DNA from: Charina bottae
Lineage: Eukaryota; Chordata; Lepidosauria; Squamata; Charinaidae
Length of the DNA: 64,000 nucleotides
Direction of reading: 5' to 3'
Assembly (NCBI GenBank): GCA_023362775.1
Contig: JALMGJ010000029.1
Coordinates: 3,669,268-3,733,267, forward strand
A program made the translations under genes and the position numbers. Below the pieces are notes generated by a model that searched no databases, was not told the origin of the DNA, and saw nothing but the letters and a program-made list of their open reading frames with translations. Below, piece by piece: positions 31,945-44,000 of this stretch. Numbering within the stretch: position 1 is the stretch's first letter; every line of letters starts with the position of its first letter.

Positions 31945-32176
31945 CAGGGGTGGGGAACCTTTTTTCTGCCAAGGGCCATATGGATATTTATAACTGGGGA
32001 CCGGGGGGGTGGGGGGCGGGGTTTCTGGGATTTCCGTGGACTGGGGGCCGGAGTTTGTGGGTGGGAGCCAATCACAAGCACTGGGGGGCGGGGTTTGCAG
32101 GTGGGAGCCAATCGTGTGGAAGGGGCGGGGTTTGCAGGCAGGAGCCTTAGGCGGGAGACTGACATTGTCCACCCTG
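31945..32176. mobile_element. Short hAT MITE with CCAAT/GC-box units
   Basis: Starts CAGGGGTGGGGAACCTTTTT and ends CCACCCTG, with flanks CCTTATAG (31937-31944) and CCTTATAC (32177-32184), an 8-bp target duplication with one mismatch. The middle has three units of GGGGCGGGGTTTGCAGGTGG plus GAGCCAATC, the reverse-oriented form of the unit in the two other hATs. The right terminus is poorly conserved. Confidence 0.65.
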
Positions 32177-32703
32177 CCTTATACCAACAACAAACGTGTA
32201 AGCTTTCTAATCACAGGGTTAGTCAGACAAATGGATTGGGGCAATATGGTGAGTCACAGCTTAAACCAGTTTGCATTCTCAGTTTGCATTCTAGACATTT
32301 CCAGAATAAAATGGTGACAAAAAGCAAAAATAATGATGATATTCCTTGTTTGTGGGATATAATATAAGGATGGAACTAGGAATTAAGATGCACAAGATAC
32401 TGTAATTCAAAAATTGTCTCTGTTTGGGTAAGAGTTTTTTCTCAGTTGCATGGGGGTGTCAAAATCTGCAAGATGGCATGGCATTGTGATTGAAGACTCA
32501 CCCAAACGCAAACCACTTCCTTACTGTGGCCAAGAAAGCTGCATGGATGGAGTCAAGTTTGATTTGAGAAAGACTTTACTAAGGGGGACTGTGTAAACCA
32601 GAAGATCTTTTTGAGGTTGCTTCCAAAAGAATGGAGAGCTAAATTTCTAAGAGAAAGAGAGAACTAATATGGTGTGTCTATGTGTGCATGTAAAAACCCA
32701 CAG

Positions 32704-32794
32704 AATCTCTGGTTTTCCTTACTTGTTGAACTTCAATCCTTTCCTCCTGTAAAGGAAAGGATTGAAGTTCAACAATAAGGAAAACCAGAGATTG
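32704..32794. repeat. 41-bp hairpin
   Basis: Arms 32704-32744 and 32754-32794 are reverse complements except for a 1-bp indel, with a 9-bp loop. No termini typical of a known MITE family and no target duplication were seen. Confidence 0.55.
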
Positions 32795-32845
32795 AGTAAC
32801 TCTGCATGAATATCAACAATTGAGAAGATCTGGTCCAATCTTTGG

Positions 32846-33107
32846 TTTATTTTATTTTATTTTATTTTATTTTATTTTATTTTATTTTATTTTATTTTAT
32901 TTTATTTTATTTTATTTTATTTTATTTTATTTTATTTTATTTTATTTTATTTTATTTTATTTTATTTTATTTTATTTTATTTTATTTTATTTTATTGAGA
33001 CTGGCCCAAGGTCACCCAGCCGGCTTTCATGCCTAAGGCGGGACTAGAACTCTCAGTCTCCTGGTTTCTAGCCTGGAGCTTTAACCACTAGACCAAACTG
33101 GCTGTAT
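32846..33107 (-). mobile_element. MIR-type SINE fragment with (TTTTA)n tail
   Basis: A 150-bp pure TTTTA array (32846-32996) adjoins the minus-strand SINE head (33001-33107: CAAGGTCACCCAGCC, GGGACTAGAACTC, ACCACTAGACCAAACTGGC). The array sits where the SINE's A-rich 3' tail would be, so it probably grew from that tail. The (TTTTA)n at 12648-12901 may have a similar origin. Confidence 0.75.
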
Positions 33108-33202
33108 TGTTTCAATAATTAATGTTTCAAGTTCAATATTTCTTTCCTTAGCCAGTAGGAGTTTTACCCAAGTTCTTTTTATTTGTATCTTTTGTATAGG
33201 TA

Positions 33203-33595
33203 GCTTTTGTATAGCTACCGGGGCGCGGTAGCTCAGCGGGTTAAACCGCTGAGCTGTAAGACTGCCTGTAAAAGATCTGATGGTCGGCAGTTCAAATCCC
33301 CACGTGGCAAGGTGAGCTCTTGTCACTAGCCCCAGCTTCTGTCAACCCAGCAGTTCGAAAGCTAAGGCGAGTGGATAAATGGGTACCAATTTGCCGGCGT
33401 CCTGTAATTCGGGGGTTGCCCTCGGAGCAAAGAAAGATCCCGGGAATCCTGTGAATGGCGACGGAGGACGACGGAACCCGATCTGTGAACATCCAGGATG
33501 TCAGCAGCCGACTCGGAAGTGAGGTATGCTGGGACATGTAGTCCAATGCTTACGGAAGAAGAGTCGGTTCCCCTACCCCCTTCCTGAGTGCGCGG

Positions 33596-33656
<61 letters not shown>

Positions 33657-33773
33657 TTGTGTAAATATATAAATTGAAATGCTGTAAGCTGCCTAGAGTC
33701 CTCCGATAGGGAGGGGATAGGCGGGGAATAAATATGATTAATAAATAAATTAAATAAATAAAAAATAGGTACA
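33203..33773 (+). mobile_element. Composite SINE: tRNA head, (TA)n, CR1/L2-like tail
   Basis: The head has an A box TAGCTCAGCGGG (33229-33240) and a B box AGTTCAAATCC (33289-33299). The body shares CAGCAGTTCGAAAGC and GGGTACCA with Sauria SINEs. A (TA)n tract follows at 33600-33653, then a LINE-like 3' end GTAAGCTGCCTAGAGTCC...GGGGAATAAATATGATTAAT and an AATA tail. A perfect 26-bp direct repeat flanks the whole unit (33177-33202, 33774-33799), so head and tail entered together. Confidence 0.7.
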
Positions 33774-34501
33774 TTTTATTTGTATCTTTTGTATAGGTAC
33801 AAAAATACCTTCTTCCCATTTGATAGCATGTCAAAAATAATCAAATTGTCATCAGTACCTGAGGCTGAAAAACCTAACATGTTGCATTTTGCAGTCACAG
33901 ATTAATCTAGTAGATGCAGTGAAGAGTTGTGAATTTGTCCTAATCCTCTGATGGAAATGGAAAGGGAGAATAGTTTATTCTTCAGTTTTCACCATGTGTC
34001 CTATTGGTCACCAGCACACCAGGAGGGGCACCCGCAGTGATGTTTAAGGCAAGACGGTGGCCATGACCATGTGATGGAAATCCCACACTTTTTTACATGT
34101 TTTACACAAGTGAAAAATGGGTGTGGCTTTGATTGCATGGTGGTGGCCACCATCTTGACTTCTTGGCCCCCTCCTCCATGGATGCAATTGGGCATAAGGA
34201 TGTAAAAAAGGCCTCTCATGAATTAGCCAATGTTCTGTTAAAGAAACATGCATCAGCAATAAATTACAAAATATAAACAGAGCCAGTATAAAAATACACT
34301 TTTACATATATCAGATGCAATATAAGCATTTTCTTTCTTTTGAATTAGGCAATCTGTTCCCTGGCCAGCCATGTATTTGACTGAGACCTGTTTCTGCCAA
34401 CAGTATAACTAGAATTTTGTAATTTAGAAAGCCACAAATGCAGTTGTTGGACAGTCTTAACCTCTGCTGGGGTTCAAAAATCTTCCCATTCAGTTGTGTG
34501 A

Positions 34502-34865
34502 GAAAAATAATAAAACAATAAAACAATAAATAAAACAATATTAAACAATATTAAATTAAATAATTAAATTAAATTAAATTATTAAATTTAAAATAATAAA
34601 TATAATATAATATAATATAATATAAAATAATAAAATAAAATAAAATAAAATAAAATAAAATAAATAAAATAAAATAAAATAAAATAAAATAATAAAATAA
34701 ATAAAATAAAATAATAAAATAAAATAATAAAATAATAAAATAAAATAAAATAAAATAAAATAATAAAATAAAATAAAATAAAATAAAATAAAATAAAATA
34801 AAATAAAATAAAATAAGAATAGAATAGAATAGAATAGAATAGAATAGAATAGAATAGAATAAATA
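34502..34865. repeat. AT-rich array: (AAAAT)n with (GAATA)n end
   Basis: TAAAA/TAATAAA mixtures for about 310 bp, ending in about ten GAATA units. (GAATA)-type tracts are common in snake genomes, which is weak support for a snake. Confidence 0.93.
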
Positions 34866-35200
34866 ATAAATGTCAGAAACAGTCCAGGTTGGATTTTTTA
34901 ATTTTGTAATATCAGCAAAAAATCTGTCAATCTCCCTTTAACCATACTTAAAATTTCTCTCTTCAAAAGCTGATACCCCAGAACAAATATTTGGCAGAAT
35001 CATAAGTAAATAATAGAAACATGTGTGTTAAAGAGAACATTTAGAGCCACAGGTTTTGTTTTTTAAAAAATTTTAAAACTTTTTGATGCACTCAGGTTAA
35101 ATAACAGCTTATCCAGGATGTGGAGGCAAACTCTTCTTATAAAATGGGAGTGGGTAGCTTGGCAGTATATGTATGTTTGTGCATGTGTATGTGGGTACTG

Positions 35201-35600
35201 GTAGCCCTTGACTTACAATCAGTTGTTTAGTGACAGTTCAAAGTTGTGACAATGCTGAAAAAAGTGACTTGCACCCAGTCCTCGCACTTATGACCGCCGC
35301 AGTGTCCCCACGGTCACATGTTCAAAATTGAGGCGCTTGGCTACCAGCATGTATTTACAATGGTTGCAGCACCCAGGATCACTTGCGACCTTCCCAGCTG
35401 GCTTCCGACAAGCAAAATCAATGGGGAACCACGATTCACTTAACAACTGTGGTGATTCACTTAATGCCCAGTGATTCACTTAACGGCCATGGCAAAAAAG
35501 TTCGTAAAATTGGGCACGGTCACATGATACCTCACTTAAAGACTACATCACTTAGCGACTGAAGTTCCGGTTCCAATTGTGGTCGTAAGTCGAGGACTAC
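35201..35600. mobile_element. Mariner/Tigger-like MITE (~400 bp)
   Basis: The ends GTAGCCCTTGACTTACAATC and GTCGTAAGTCGAGGACTAC are inverted relatives of the consensus-like GTAGTCCTCGACTTACGAC. The interior has repeated short GATTCACTTAAC motifs and CTTCCGACAAGCAAA. It has no transposase. The family is one I recall as common in sauropsids; class is assigned by terminus only. Confidence 0.65.
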
Positions 35601-36073
35601 ATGTATGTGTACAGTCTCTTTTGAGTTAAGCTTGATTCCTAGTGCCTTCATGGACATGTCTTTCCAGACCTAAATACACTGGTTCAGCAGAGTACTATAC
35701 TGACAAATTTTTCTAAGGCCCCTGTGCTGACCTCAGTGTTTTTATCCCTGACCCCCCGGCCACATTCCTTTTGTCTTTTTCTTTGGAGAAAGGCATCTGG
35801 GTAGGAAAAACTCCGCCATGTGAACTTGGAGTTGAAGAAGAACCCCCTGTTTTATGTTTGGGTGAATATTTAGAAAGCTACAATTCAATACTCATATAAT
35901 GGTAGGATAACTAAACGTCTGTCCCTAGAATCCAGTCTGAGGCAGATTTTTTTTCTTGGTGTATTCACTATTGCAGCTCTGTCTTGGTTTAATAAAACTT
36001 TTAATAAAACTACACACACCCTAAGTTTCCTAACTCTCTGTGTGCTACATCTTTACTTCTAGTAAGCCTCAAA

Positions 36074-36203
36074 TGTTCTGTGAATCCGTAAACTCTAAAA
36101 TCCAGGTCATCTCATTGCATTTGAGCAAAATGAATGGTTGTAGTTTGCAGATCTACAGCCTATATTTCCATCTCCTTTAGTGCAGAATTGTGGATGCACC
36201 ATT
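36074..36203 (+). repeat. 130-bp local direct repeat, unit 1
   Basis: Matches 37117-37246 at 129 of 130 positions (C/T at the GAATC(C/T)GTAA site). The units are 1043 bp apart in the same orientation. Confidence 0.95.
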
Positions 36204-37116
36204 TTGTGTATGGGATACACCACTGGGCAGTTGCAGGGGTATGGGATGCCAAGTGACAAAACGAGAGCTGGCATGTGATGTTCTGGCACACACGGCATCA
36301 TTTTGGAATCCTCATGGTTAGTAATAGATGCGGGTGGACTCCCCGTTTGTTAATAAGGTATACATACTTTATATAAGCACATCTGACCTTGGCAGTGTTC
36401 AAATGGTTTTAAAAAGCTTTAAATCATCTTGCCTAATGATAAGATTTCCTGCTTTGTCTGACAGACATGCATCCACCTTTACAACAAGTTTCACAATGGA
36501 CCTGCAAGTGATGTTGGTATCCCATTGTGAAGAAAGTCACAATGGGAAATATCCTTTAAGTACTGTAGCTCCAACCTAGGGATTGTAATAATACTTGCTG
36601 TTGAGATATGTTGCAAAGAATCATTTAATTATGTAATATATAAACTTTAGATTGGGAAACTGAATTTGCTTAAATTTGCCTTTCAGGTTCCATTTGATTG
36701 CCTCCTGCAGTTTATAAAGACAGTCATAGGTGCCCCCTGTTTTCATATTTGATTTCCACTTAATATCTTTTCTATATAAATAAAAATAGTGACATGTGCA
36801 TCATAAGTAATTCCAGATACCAAGATACAGACATAAAATTGCCTTTCCCTTATGTGTATTCTGTCTGCCGGTAAGTATTTTTAACATCAAGCCCTTTGTG
36901 TTTTCAACTTCACAGCCCCTATTTTTTAAAAAAAGTTGTTTTGTTTTTAATAACTGTCTTCCTATCTTTTAGTTTTAAGCCAAGATTTTCCAACAGCTGA
37001 AAGGATAATTATTAACCAGAGCAATTCCACAGCCTCTTTGATCTGGGGAGGCTGTGGATATGAAGCAAATTACTTTCTAATGAGCTTTCCAGCCCTTCAG
37101 GATCATTGGCTGATTC

Positions 37117-37246
37117 TGTTCTGTGAATCTGTAAACTCTAAAATCCAGGTCATCTCATTGCATTTGAGCAAAATGAATGGTTGTAGTTTGCAGATCTACA
37201 GCCTATATTTCCATCTCCTTTAGTGCAGAATTGTGGATGCACCATT
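37117..37246 (+). repeat. 130-bp local direct repeat, unit 2
   Basis: See 36074-36203. This unit ends only 221 bp before the start of copy B. Confidence 0.95.
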
Positions 37247-38231
37247 GTAGCACATCCATTCACTATTGGTCCATTGCTTTGGACCCCTTGAACATCTTGC
37301 TTTAATAAATAAAATTATTTCATATAGCCACGCTCTGATGGGCAGAGAAAGGAACACTTTGTAACCTGTCAGATAGGTCCCCTCAGGAAGAGCTTTGGGG
37401 AGATTAGGGAGGAAAATGCATCCTATCACTCCTCACCTGCATGGGAAGAGTGCTCTTCAACGAATCAGGGGCGGGCCTTCCGTTAGGCATTTTAAAGCCA
37501 TGTCTGAATGGATGCAGAGGACCATGAGGAAGGAAAGATGACATGCAGGACTGGCTTGGCTGAGACTTTCTTCACAGCAATTGCCATTTAAGCAGGTTGT
37601 GACAAGAACTGCTGGGCAATCTGAAGATCTGCGTTTGGGATTTTCTTTTTTTCCCCTTATGTCTTCCCCTTCCCCCCCCCCCAATTTCTCCCCTATTTTG
37701 TGGGTGGTATTTGGGGTGTCTCTTATTCATTCTTGATCTAGCCTTAGAGTGTTGGGTGCCTTTTCAGCTGAAGGATGAGGTGAGCCTATGATGACTGCAT
37801 CAATATTTGAAATTCAACCTCCCCATCTCTTGCAGTGGAGGAATCATTCAGATAAATATTATACTGGGGACCTTGTGATCTATCCAAACTTGGGCTCGGA
37901 CAAACATGTCAAGATGTTGGCCCCAACCATGCAATCAAAGCCCTGCCCTTTTTTTACATGCAACCTGTGGACCCTCCTCCCACCAGCCATCATCTGCTTG
38001 CTTCTCAAACACATTCTGGTCCAGTTGGGTCTTTGGTTGAATTTGGCACCTCAGGATCAGATTGCTCTGATGTGATATGCTCAGCATCATGTGCTGCTCA
38101 GTTGGAAGCCTTCAAAATGCCATGAGAATCTGTTTTTTGTTCCTAGAGCTGAGTTATATGAATTTGAGCCAAGAAATGAATGAATGAATGAATGAATGAA
38201 TGAATGAATGAATGAATGAATGAATAAATAA

Positions 38232-38281
<50 letters not shown>

Positions 38282-38430
38282 ATAAATTGCTTATGGATAT
38301 ATCTTAAGAAGTTTAGGCAGTCACTTTCAATCTAGTCTATAACCTTGGGATTTCCTGGTAGTCCCCATCCATGTGCTAACCAAATCCAACACTAATAGAA
38401 GAGAATATAAGTAGCTCAGGGTTGAACTGC

Positions 38431-38467
38431 GGAGTCCTTGGTGCTCTCTGAGAGCACCAAGGACTCC
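38431..38467. repeat. 18-bp perfect hairpin, copy B
   Basis: Identical to 968-1004. Confidence 0.6.
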
Positions 38468-39318
38468 ACAGAATCCAACACTGCCTGGCTTTTGGAGATC
38501 AACAAAACTCAGCCAGGAGCTGTTCCTTCCTGTGACTCTTTGAAGAACCTCTTTCACTATCATCATTATAACAGCCATTGCATAAAAAGGCAGTGCTATT
38601 TGAAGTTAAAACCAAAACTCAAATGTTACATTTCTCTGCACATCTAACCAATTTCCCTCTTGGCCTGATGCATCTGGCAAGACTCCTAATACTCTAATAA
38701 GTTCAGGAAAAAATTATTTGCAACTTGTAAAAAACACTTTTTTGACTCAAATGATGGCATGTCTGCAGCCAATCTGCTAACTACATTACGTTCAGCAAGA
38801 GGGAATTTATTTAGACCAGATTCCGTGGCAGGGCACTAATTATCTCAGTTACAATAGGGAAGTGTCAGAAGTGAGTAAGGAAGTAATGTGTCTGCATATA
38901 GTTCAGCTCATAAATATCCCGTCCTTTGATACCAGAAGTCATAATTCCTGAAGCTTTGTAACACAGGCCAGCACCGAGGACAGCTAAGCTCACTTGCTTG
39001 CCAAAGTCAAAAGAAAATAATACAATCAGTTCTACCAAGAGCAATCTGGGAGCCATTTCATTGTATACATGATATGCATGCATACTGTGTGTGTATACTC
39101 ATAGGATTTCCATAATATATGGGCTAAGCAGTGGAATCTCAGGAGGTCCCCTGCTTGTTTTAGTTCTTGGTATACATATAGGTCTCATTGTACAAATGTT
39201 TCCATAAAAAGTAACAGAAAGGTTAGCATGACTTTATTTTATTTTTTTATTTTTTTATTTTCTATCCCGCCTTTATTATTTTTATAAATAACTCAAGGCG
39301 GCAAACATACCTAATACT

Positions 39319-39689
39319 ATGGTTGTTGTGGGTTTTCCGAGCTGTGTGGCCGTGTTCTGGCAGTTTTGGTTCCTAACGTTCTGCCAGTCGCTGTGGCTGG
39401 CATCTTCAGATGACAGGAGCACAGCTAGAAGATTCTCTCTGTGCCCAAGTGGAGGGTGTGTGTTCCTGCTGGTGTTTATAGCTGGTGTTTTTGAGCAGCT
39501 ATAAACACCAGCAGGAACACACACCCTCCACTTGGGCACAGAGAGAATCTTCTAGCTGTGCTCCTGTCCTCTGAAGATGCCAGCCACAGCTACTGGTGAA
39601 ACGTTAGGAACCAAAACTGCCAGAACACGGCCACACAGCCCGGAAAACCCACAACAACCATCGGATTCCAGCCATGAAAACCTTCGACT
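39319..39689. mobile_element. Palindromic Penelope-like ends, copy B
   Basis: Same insertion and same 16-bp target duplications as 1856-2226. One difference in the right arm (near 39557) makes the arms more alike: CTAGCTGTGCTCC here versus CTAGCCGTGCTCC in copy A. Confidence 0.7.
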
Positions 39690-41599
39690 AAACATACCTA
39701 ATACTCCTTCCTCCTCCTATTTTACCCACAACAACAATCCTGTGAGGTGAGTTGGGCTGAGAGGACTTTCTTGTTTGTGATGGAAACATGTAAGTTTTTC
39801 CTTGAAAAGAAAAGTGGGAGCCAACAAGGCCAGATAGGAGAAGCTCTGATGAAGCGTCTCTGTGTGGTCATCATCAATGAATATGCTTCAGTTAAAACCT
39901 GATGTATTTTAACGTCATTGCGACATTTCCATTAGTGCAGTGAATTAACCGTGGAAGAGCAGCTGTAATAACTCACACGTTCTATCTATGATGGGATAAA
40001 ATAAAGCCAAACAAAAGGGAGAGAGAGGAAGATTTCCCTAAAACACACAACACTTTTCTCTCCATGTTTTTCTCTTTGGATTTATTGCAAAATTTGGGTT
40101 GCTTGCCACATTTATCTGTATTCATTTTGAAAATATATTTTAGGGATTTCCTTAGATTTACCAGTTGACAAAAGAGATAGTGTTCTTCCCACATTTGTGT
40201 GTATTAAATCTATCAAAATATATAATTGTTTACTTAGTGGACCTCCTAAAAAAGCATTACATCAGGTTCCCTTAACACATATAAATAGAATTTCATAGTT
40301 TATTTCTCCCATTGCCCTTGCCAAGTTCGGAGAATGTCAGGCATATGCCTACACTTTAGGTTAAACAATAAGTCTCAGCACCTGAAGGTTTCTATTATGA
40401 ACATGGCATGATTAATATGGAGAACATGCAATCTGGACCTGTGCTGTGAACGCAGATTTATTTCTACAATTTATGCACTACAATATAAACATTTACAAAA
40501 ATGACTTAAAATTACCCCATCATGATCTTCCAGAGAGGTACAGAGAATTATTTTTTTAAACAAGATTTTCCAGTTTTGTTAGATTTTCCACATAAGGCAA
40601 GATCTAAAGTCTTCAGAGTTGAAACTCCCAGCCAAGTGTCTCCACCTTCCCAAGTAGTTTTGCATAAATGTCCTTGGAATCACACATAGCATGTGTGCTA
40701 ATCTGCCCACCATTTTACAGAGGTAGGAAAATAATATACATGCCCAAAGATACCTGAACAGAAAAATTATATTCAGATTATACAAGAATGAAATTGAAGA
40801 TTTCAGCAAAAGTAGAATAGGTGAATCTAACAATGGGAAGATATTTTTTCCAAAGAAGAGAAAAGTGGAGCTGAATAATAAGTTTTAAATACATCTCATT
40901 TTCATAGAATTGCCCCCCTTGGCACAACCTTACAAATTTGGTTAACAGTAGTAATTAAAAGGTAAGATTGATGTAAGATCAAGGATATCATTTCTATAGC
41001 GCAAAGGTAGCTGGGAACTTCCTTCATTAAGTATGTGACTATGTCCCTGTATTTGTTATTTGGCATAATAAAATAACTGTGAAAATGCTTTTTAAAGAGC
41101 ACTCTGTTCTTAAAGTTTTCACAATGAAATACCCAAATATATGTATATTTCTTACTGTGAATCTTGCTTCTCAGTTACAAAAAATCTGAAGTAGCATCCT
41201 CATAATCAGATTAACTATTTGCTAACATTTGTGTTGACCTGGTTTAGAATTAGAACATCTTCATTTGATAGGGTCCATCTGCTTTATAAATGGAACATCA
41301 CACTTCTATCACATTCTTTCCAAATTTGGAAAATAGATGGAGCTGCTTGCAAATTGTGTGTGCCTTTGAGTCAGCATTGTCTTCTGGTGACTGCCTGGAC
41401 TAGTCCCTGCAGTTTTCTTGGCAGGGGTTTTAGAAGTGGTTTGCCATTGCCTTCTTCCTAGGGCTGAGAAAGAGTGACTGGTCACCCAGCTGTGTTCGTG
41501 CCTAAGGCAGGACTAGAACTCACAGTCTCCCAGTTTCTAGCCTGGGGCCTGAACTGGCCCTCCTGCTCTGCAAATTAGCAACTAGGTATTATGAACCTT

Positions 41600-41929
41600 T
41601 AGGGGGCGTGGTGGCTCAGCGGGTAAGACGCCAGGCTTGTCGATCGGAAGATCGCAAGTTAGGAGGTTCGAATCCCTAGTCCCGCGTGACGGAGTGAGCT
41701 CCCGCACTCGCCCCAGCTCTTGCCAACTTAGCAATTCAAAAGCATGCAAATGGAAGTAGATGAATAGGTACCACTTTGGTGGGTAGGTAACAGCGTTCCG
41801 CGCGCGTCATGCCGGCCACATGACCGTGGAAGTGTCTTCAGACAACGTTGGCTCTTCGGCTAGATGAGCACCGGCCCCTAGAGTCGGACACGACTGCACA
41901 AATGTGTGGGGGGAACCTTTACCTTTACC
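41600..41929 (+). mobile_element. Sauria SINE, full length, copy B
   Basis: Same as 4137-4466, including the A and B boxes and the 13-bp target duplications. Confidence 0.9.
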
Positions 41930-42257
41930 TATTATGAACCTTACGAAAGTATAGGTCTTCAGGCCTGGAATGCTTTCTAGCATGTTCAGAACAGTATCCT
42001 TGACCCATAGTTTCAAGGGCTGCAAGTCACCTAGTTCATGTAAGCTACAATGTGGTTTGATTTGTTTTGTCCCAGGATGATGGGTGATCACTGTAACTTA
42101 ATATGTGAATCCAGTCTGTATCTCCTAGTGTCTCAAGTACCAGAATGGCAAGATTTCATATAAGTACTCAAGAACATTGGTAGAGCTCTTCAGGATGCAT
42201 TTTATGTGCATCCTTGAGCAGGGTTAAAATTAGCTTCCTGGGGTTTCTCAGCAAACT

Positions 42258-42466
42258 GCACTTGGCTGACCTTATCCAAGCTTGGAAGCTCAGCAGGTCA
42301 AGCCTGTTTAGGACTTAAACAGGAGATTACCAGGGACTCCCGAGGCTGTAGGCCTCTCAGAAAAGACAATGACAAATCACTTCCATATTGCTGCCCAGAA
42401 GTTTATGGACATGTCACCAGGTTCTGCATCACCAGGTGCTGCATTTCAGTTGAAGGACACTTTACC
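42258..42466 (+). mobile_element. 5S-rRNA-derived SINE, copy B
   Basis: Same as 4795-5003, with one A/G difference (GACTCCCGAGGC here). Confidence 0.75.
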
Positions 42467-42734
42467 TTCGTTGTCATCTCAAGAAAAAGTTTGAGAAAAA
42501 GGAAAGGAAAAAAACTCCCTATTTCCTTCAAGAATTTGAGGGAAGGAGAATTTGAAGGAGAGTTAGATATGCTCCATTGTGCTCAAATTTCCACTTTCTA
42601 AAACTAGCCTTAGTTGACAACTATTTTTTTCAGGTGAAGACAAAGGAAGTTCAGTCACTGCTAAGTACATTTGTGAGAGAAGTGATAGGACATTTCAAAT
42701 AGATAACTCTATGCAGCTTTCACTTGCTCTATGC

Positions 42735-44000
42735 CAAGGGTCGGAAATGGCGGCTCGCGAGCCAGATGAGGCTCTTTGGCCCCTTGAGTGTGGCTCTTCT
42801 GCAGCTGAACTCACCCCCGCCCCTTCCACGCGATTGGCCCCACCCGCAAACCCCGCCCCCTGGCTCTCGCACTGAGCGAGGCCCGGCGCGGCAGGGAGGC
42901 GCTGCTGGCCCGGGACGCGGCGCTGTCAGAGGCGGCGCAGGAGCGGCTGCAGGGGCTGCTGCGGCTGGAGATGGTGCTGCTCCGTGGCATCCAGGTGCTG
43001 GGTGAGGGCGCGGGCCCGGGACGCGAGCGGCAGGGCGGCGCAGGGCGAAGAGCCGCCTGCTCTCCCCTTGGCCGCCTCCGGTCCAAGCCTGGCTTGGCTC
43101 CCCCGGCCGCCGCAGGGCTCGGGTTAGCGGGGGGAGAGGACGCCGAATGGCGGGGTGGGGGGATTGATGGGGCGGGAGGGTGCACCTGGAGGGCCTCCCG
43201 TGGCCGCTTCCCCAAGGCGGGTTGCAGAGCGCGCGCTGCGCCCACGGGAACGCCTGGTCCCTCCGCTCCCTCCAGCTCCGCCACCAGCCCCAGCAGCACC
43301 GCCCGCCCCATCCTGCCGCCCGGCAAACCTCCGCCGGCTCCGTCCCCCCGCCGCCACCGCCACCACCCTGGCCAGGCCCCCTGCGCTGCCCTGCCGCTCG
43401 CGTCCTGGGCCTGTGCCCTCGCCCAGCACCTGGATGCCGCGGAGCAGCGCCATCTCCAGCCGCAGCAGCCCCTGCAGCCGCTCCTGCGCCACCTCCGACA
43501 GCGCCGCGTCCCGGGCCAGCAGCGCCTCCCTGCCACGCCGGGCCTCGCAGAGACGGGCCTGAAGGGGCGCAGAGGCCGGAGAAGGAGCCCCTCCGTCTCC
43601 CCTTCTCTCCCTGCCTCGCCCGCCCGCAGGGAAGGAGGCGCGGGTCCCGCCCGGTGGAGAGGGCGCAGCCTTCCGCTCTCCCGCGCCCATCCTGCCGGCC
43701 GGAGGGTGGCAGCTCTTTCTCCGCCACTCCCGGTGGGGCGGCCGGGCCAGGTTCGCGGAGCCGCTGGCTGCGCCCCCTCCCTCCGTGAGCCCTCCGTGAG
43801 CCCCCCACCCCCTTCCACGTGATTGGCTCCCACCCACAAACCCCGCCCCCTTCCATGTGATTGGCTCCCGCCCGCAAAACCCGCCCCCTTCCACGCGATT
43901 GGCTCCCGCCCGCAAACCCCACCCCCTGGCTCTCGAGCATTTCAAAATGTGCACGAGCATGCCAAAATGGCTCCCGGGATAAAAAGTTTGCCGACCCCTG
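42735..44000. mobile_element. GC-rich non-autonomous hAT with exon-like inverted repeat, copy B
   Basis: Target duplications CTCTATGC at 42727-42734 and 44001-44008. It is 3 bp shorter than copy A, with one base lost in a C run near 42825 and two near 43345-43360, plus substitutions near 42975 (ATGGTGCTG) and 43534. These shift or change the long open frames, so no frame is kept between copies. Confidence 0.85.

Larger units (their letters stand above)
35601..37467. other. Spacer end before copy B
   Basis: Holds the 130-bp direct repeat. A TTTAATAAAACTTTTAATAA stretch near 35990 could be the polyadenylation part of an old LTR, but no borders were found. No gene recognised. Confidence 0.4.
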
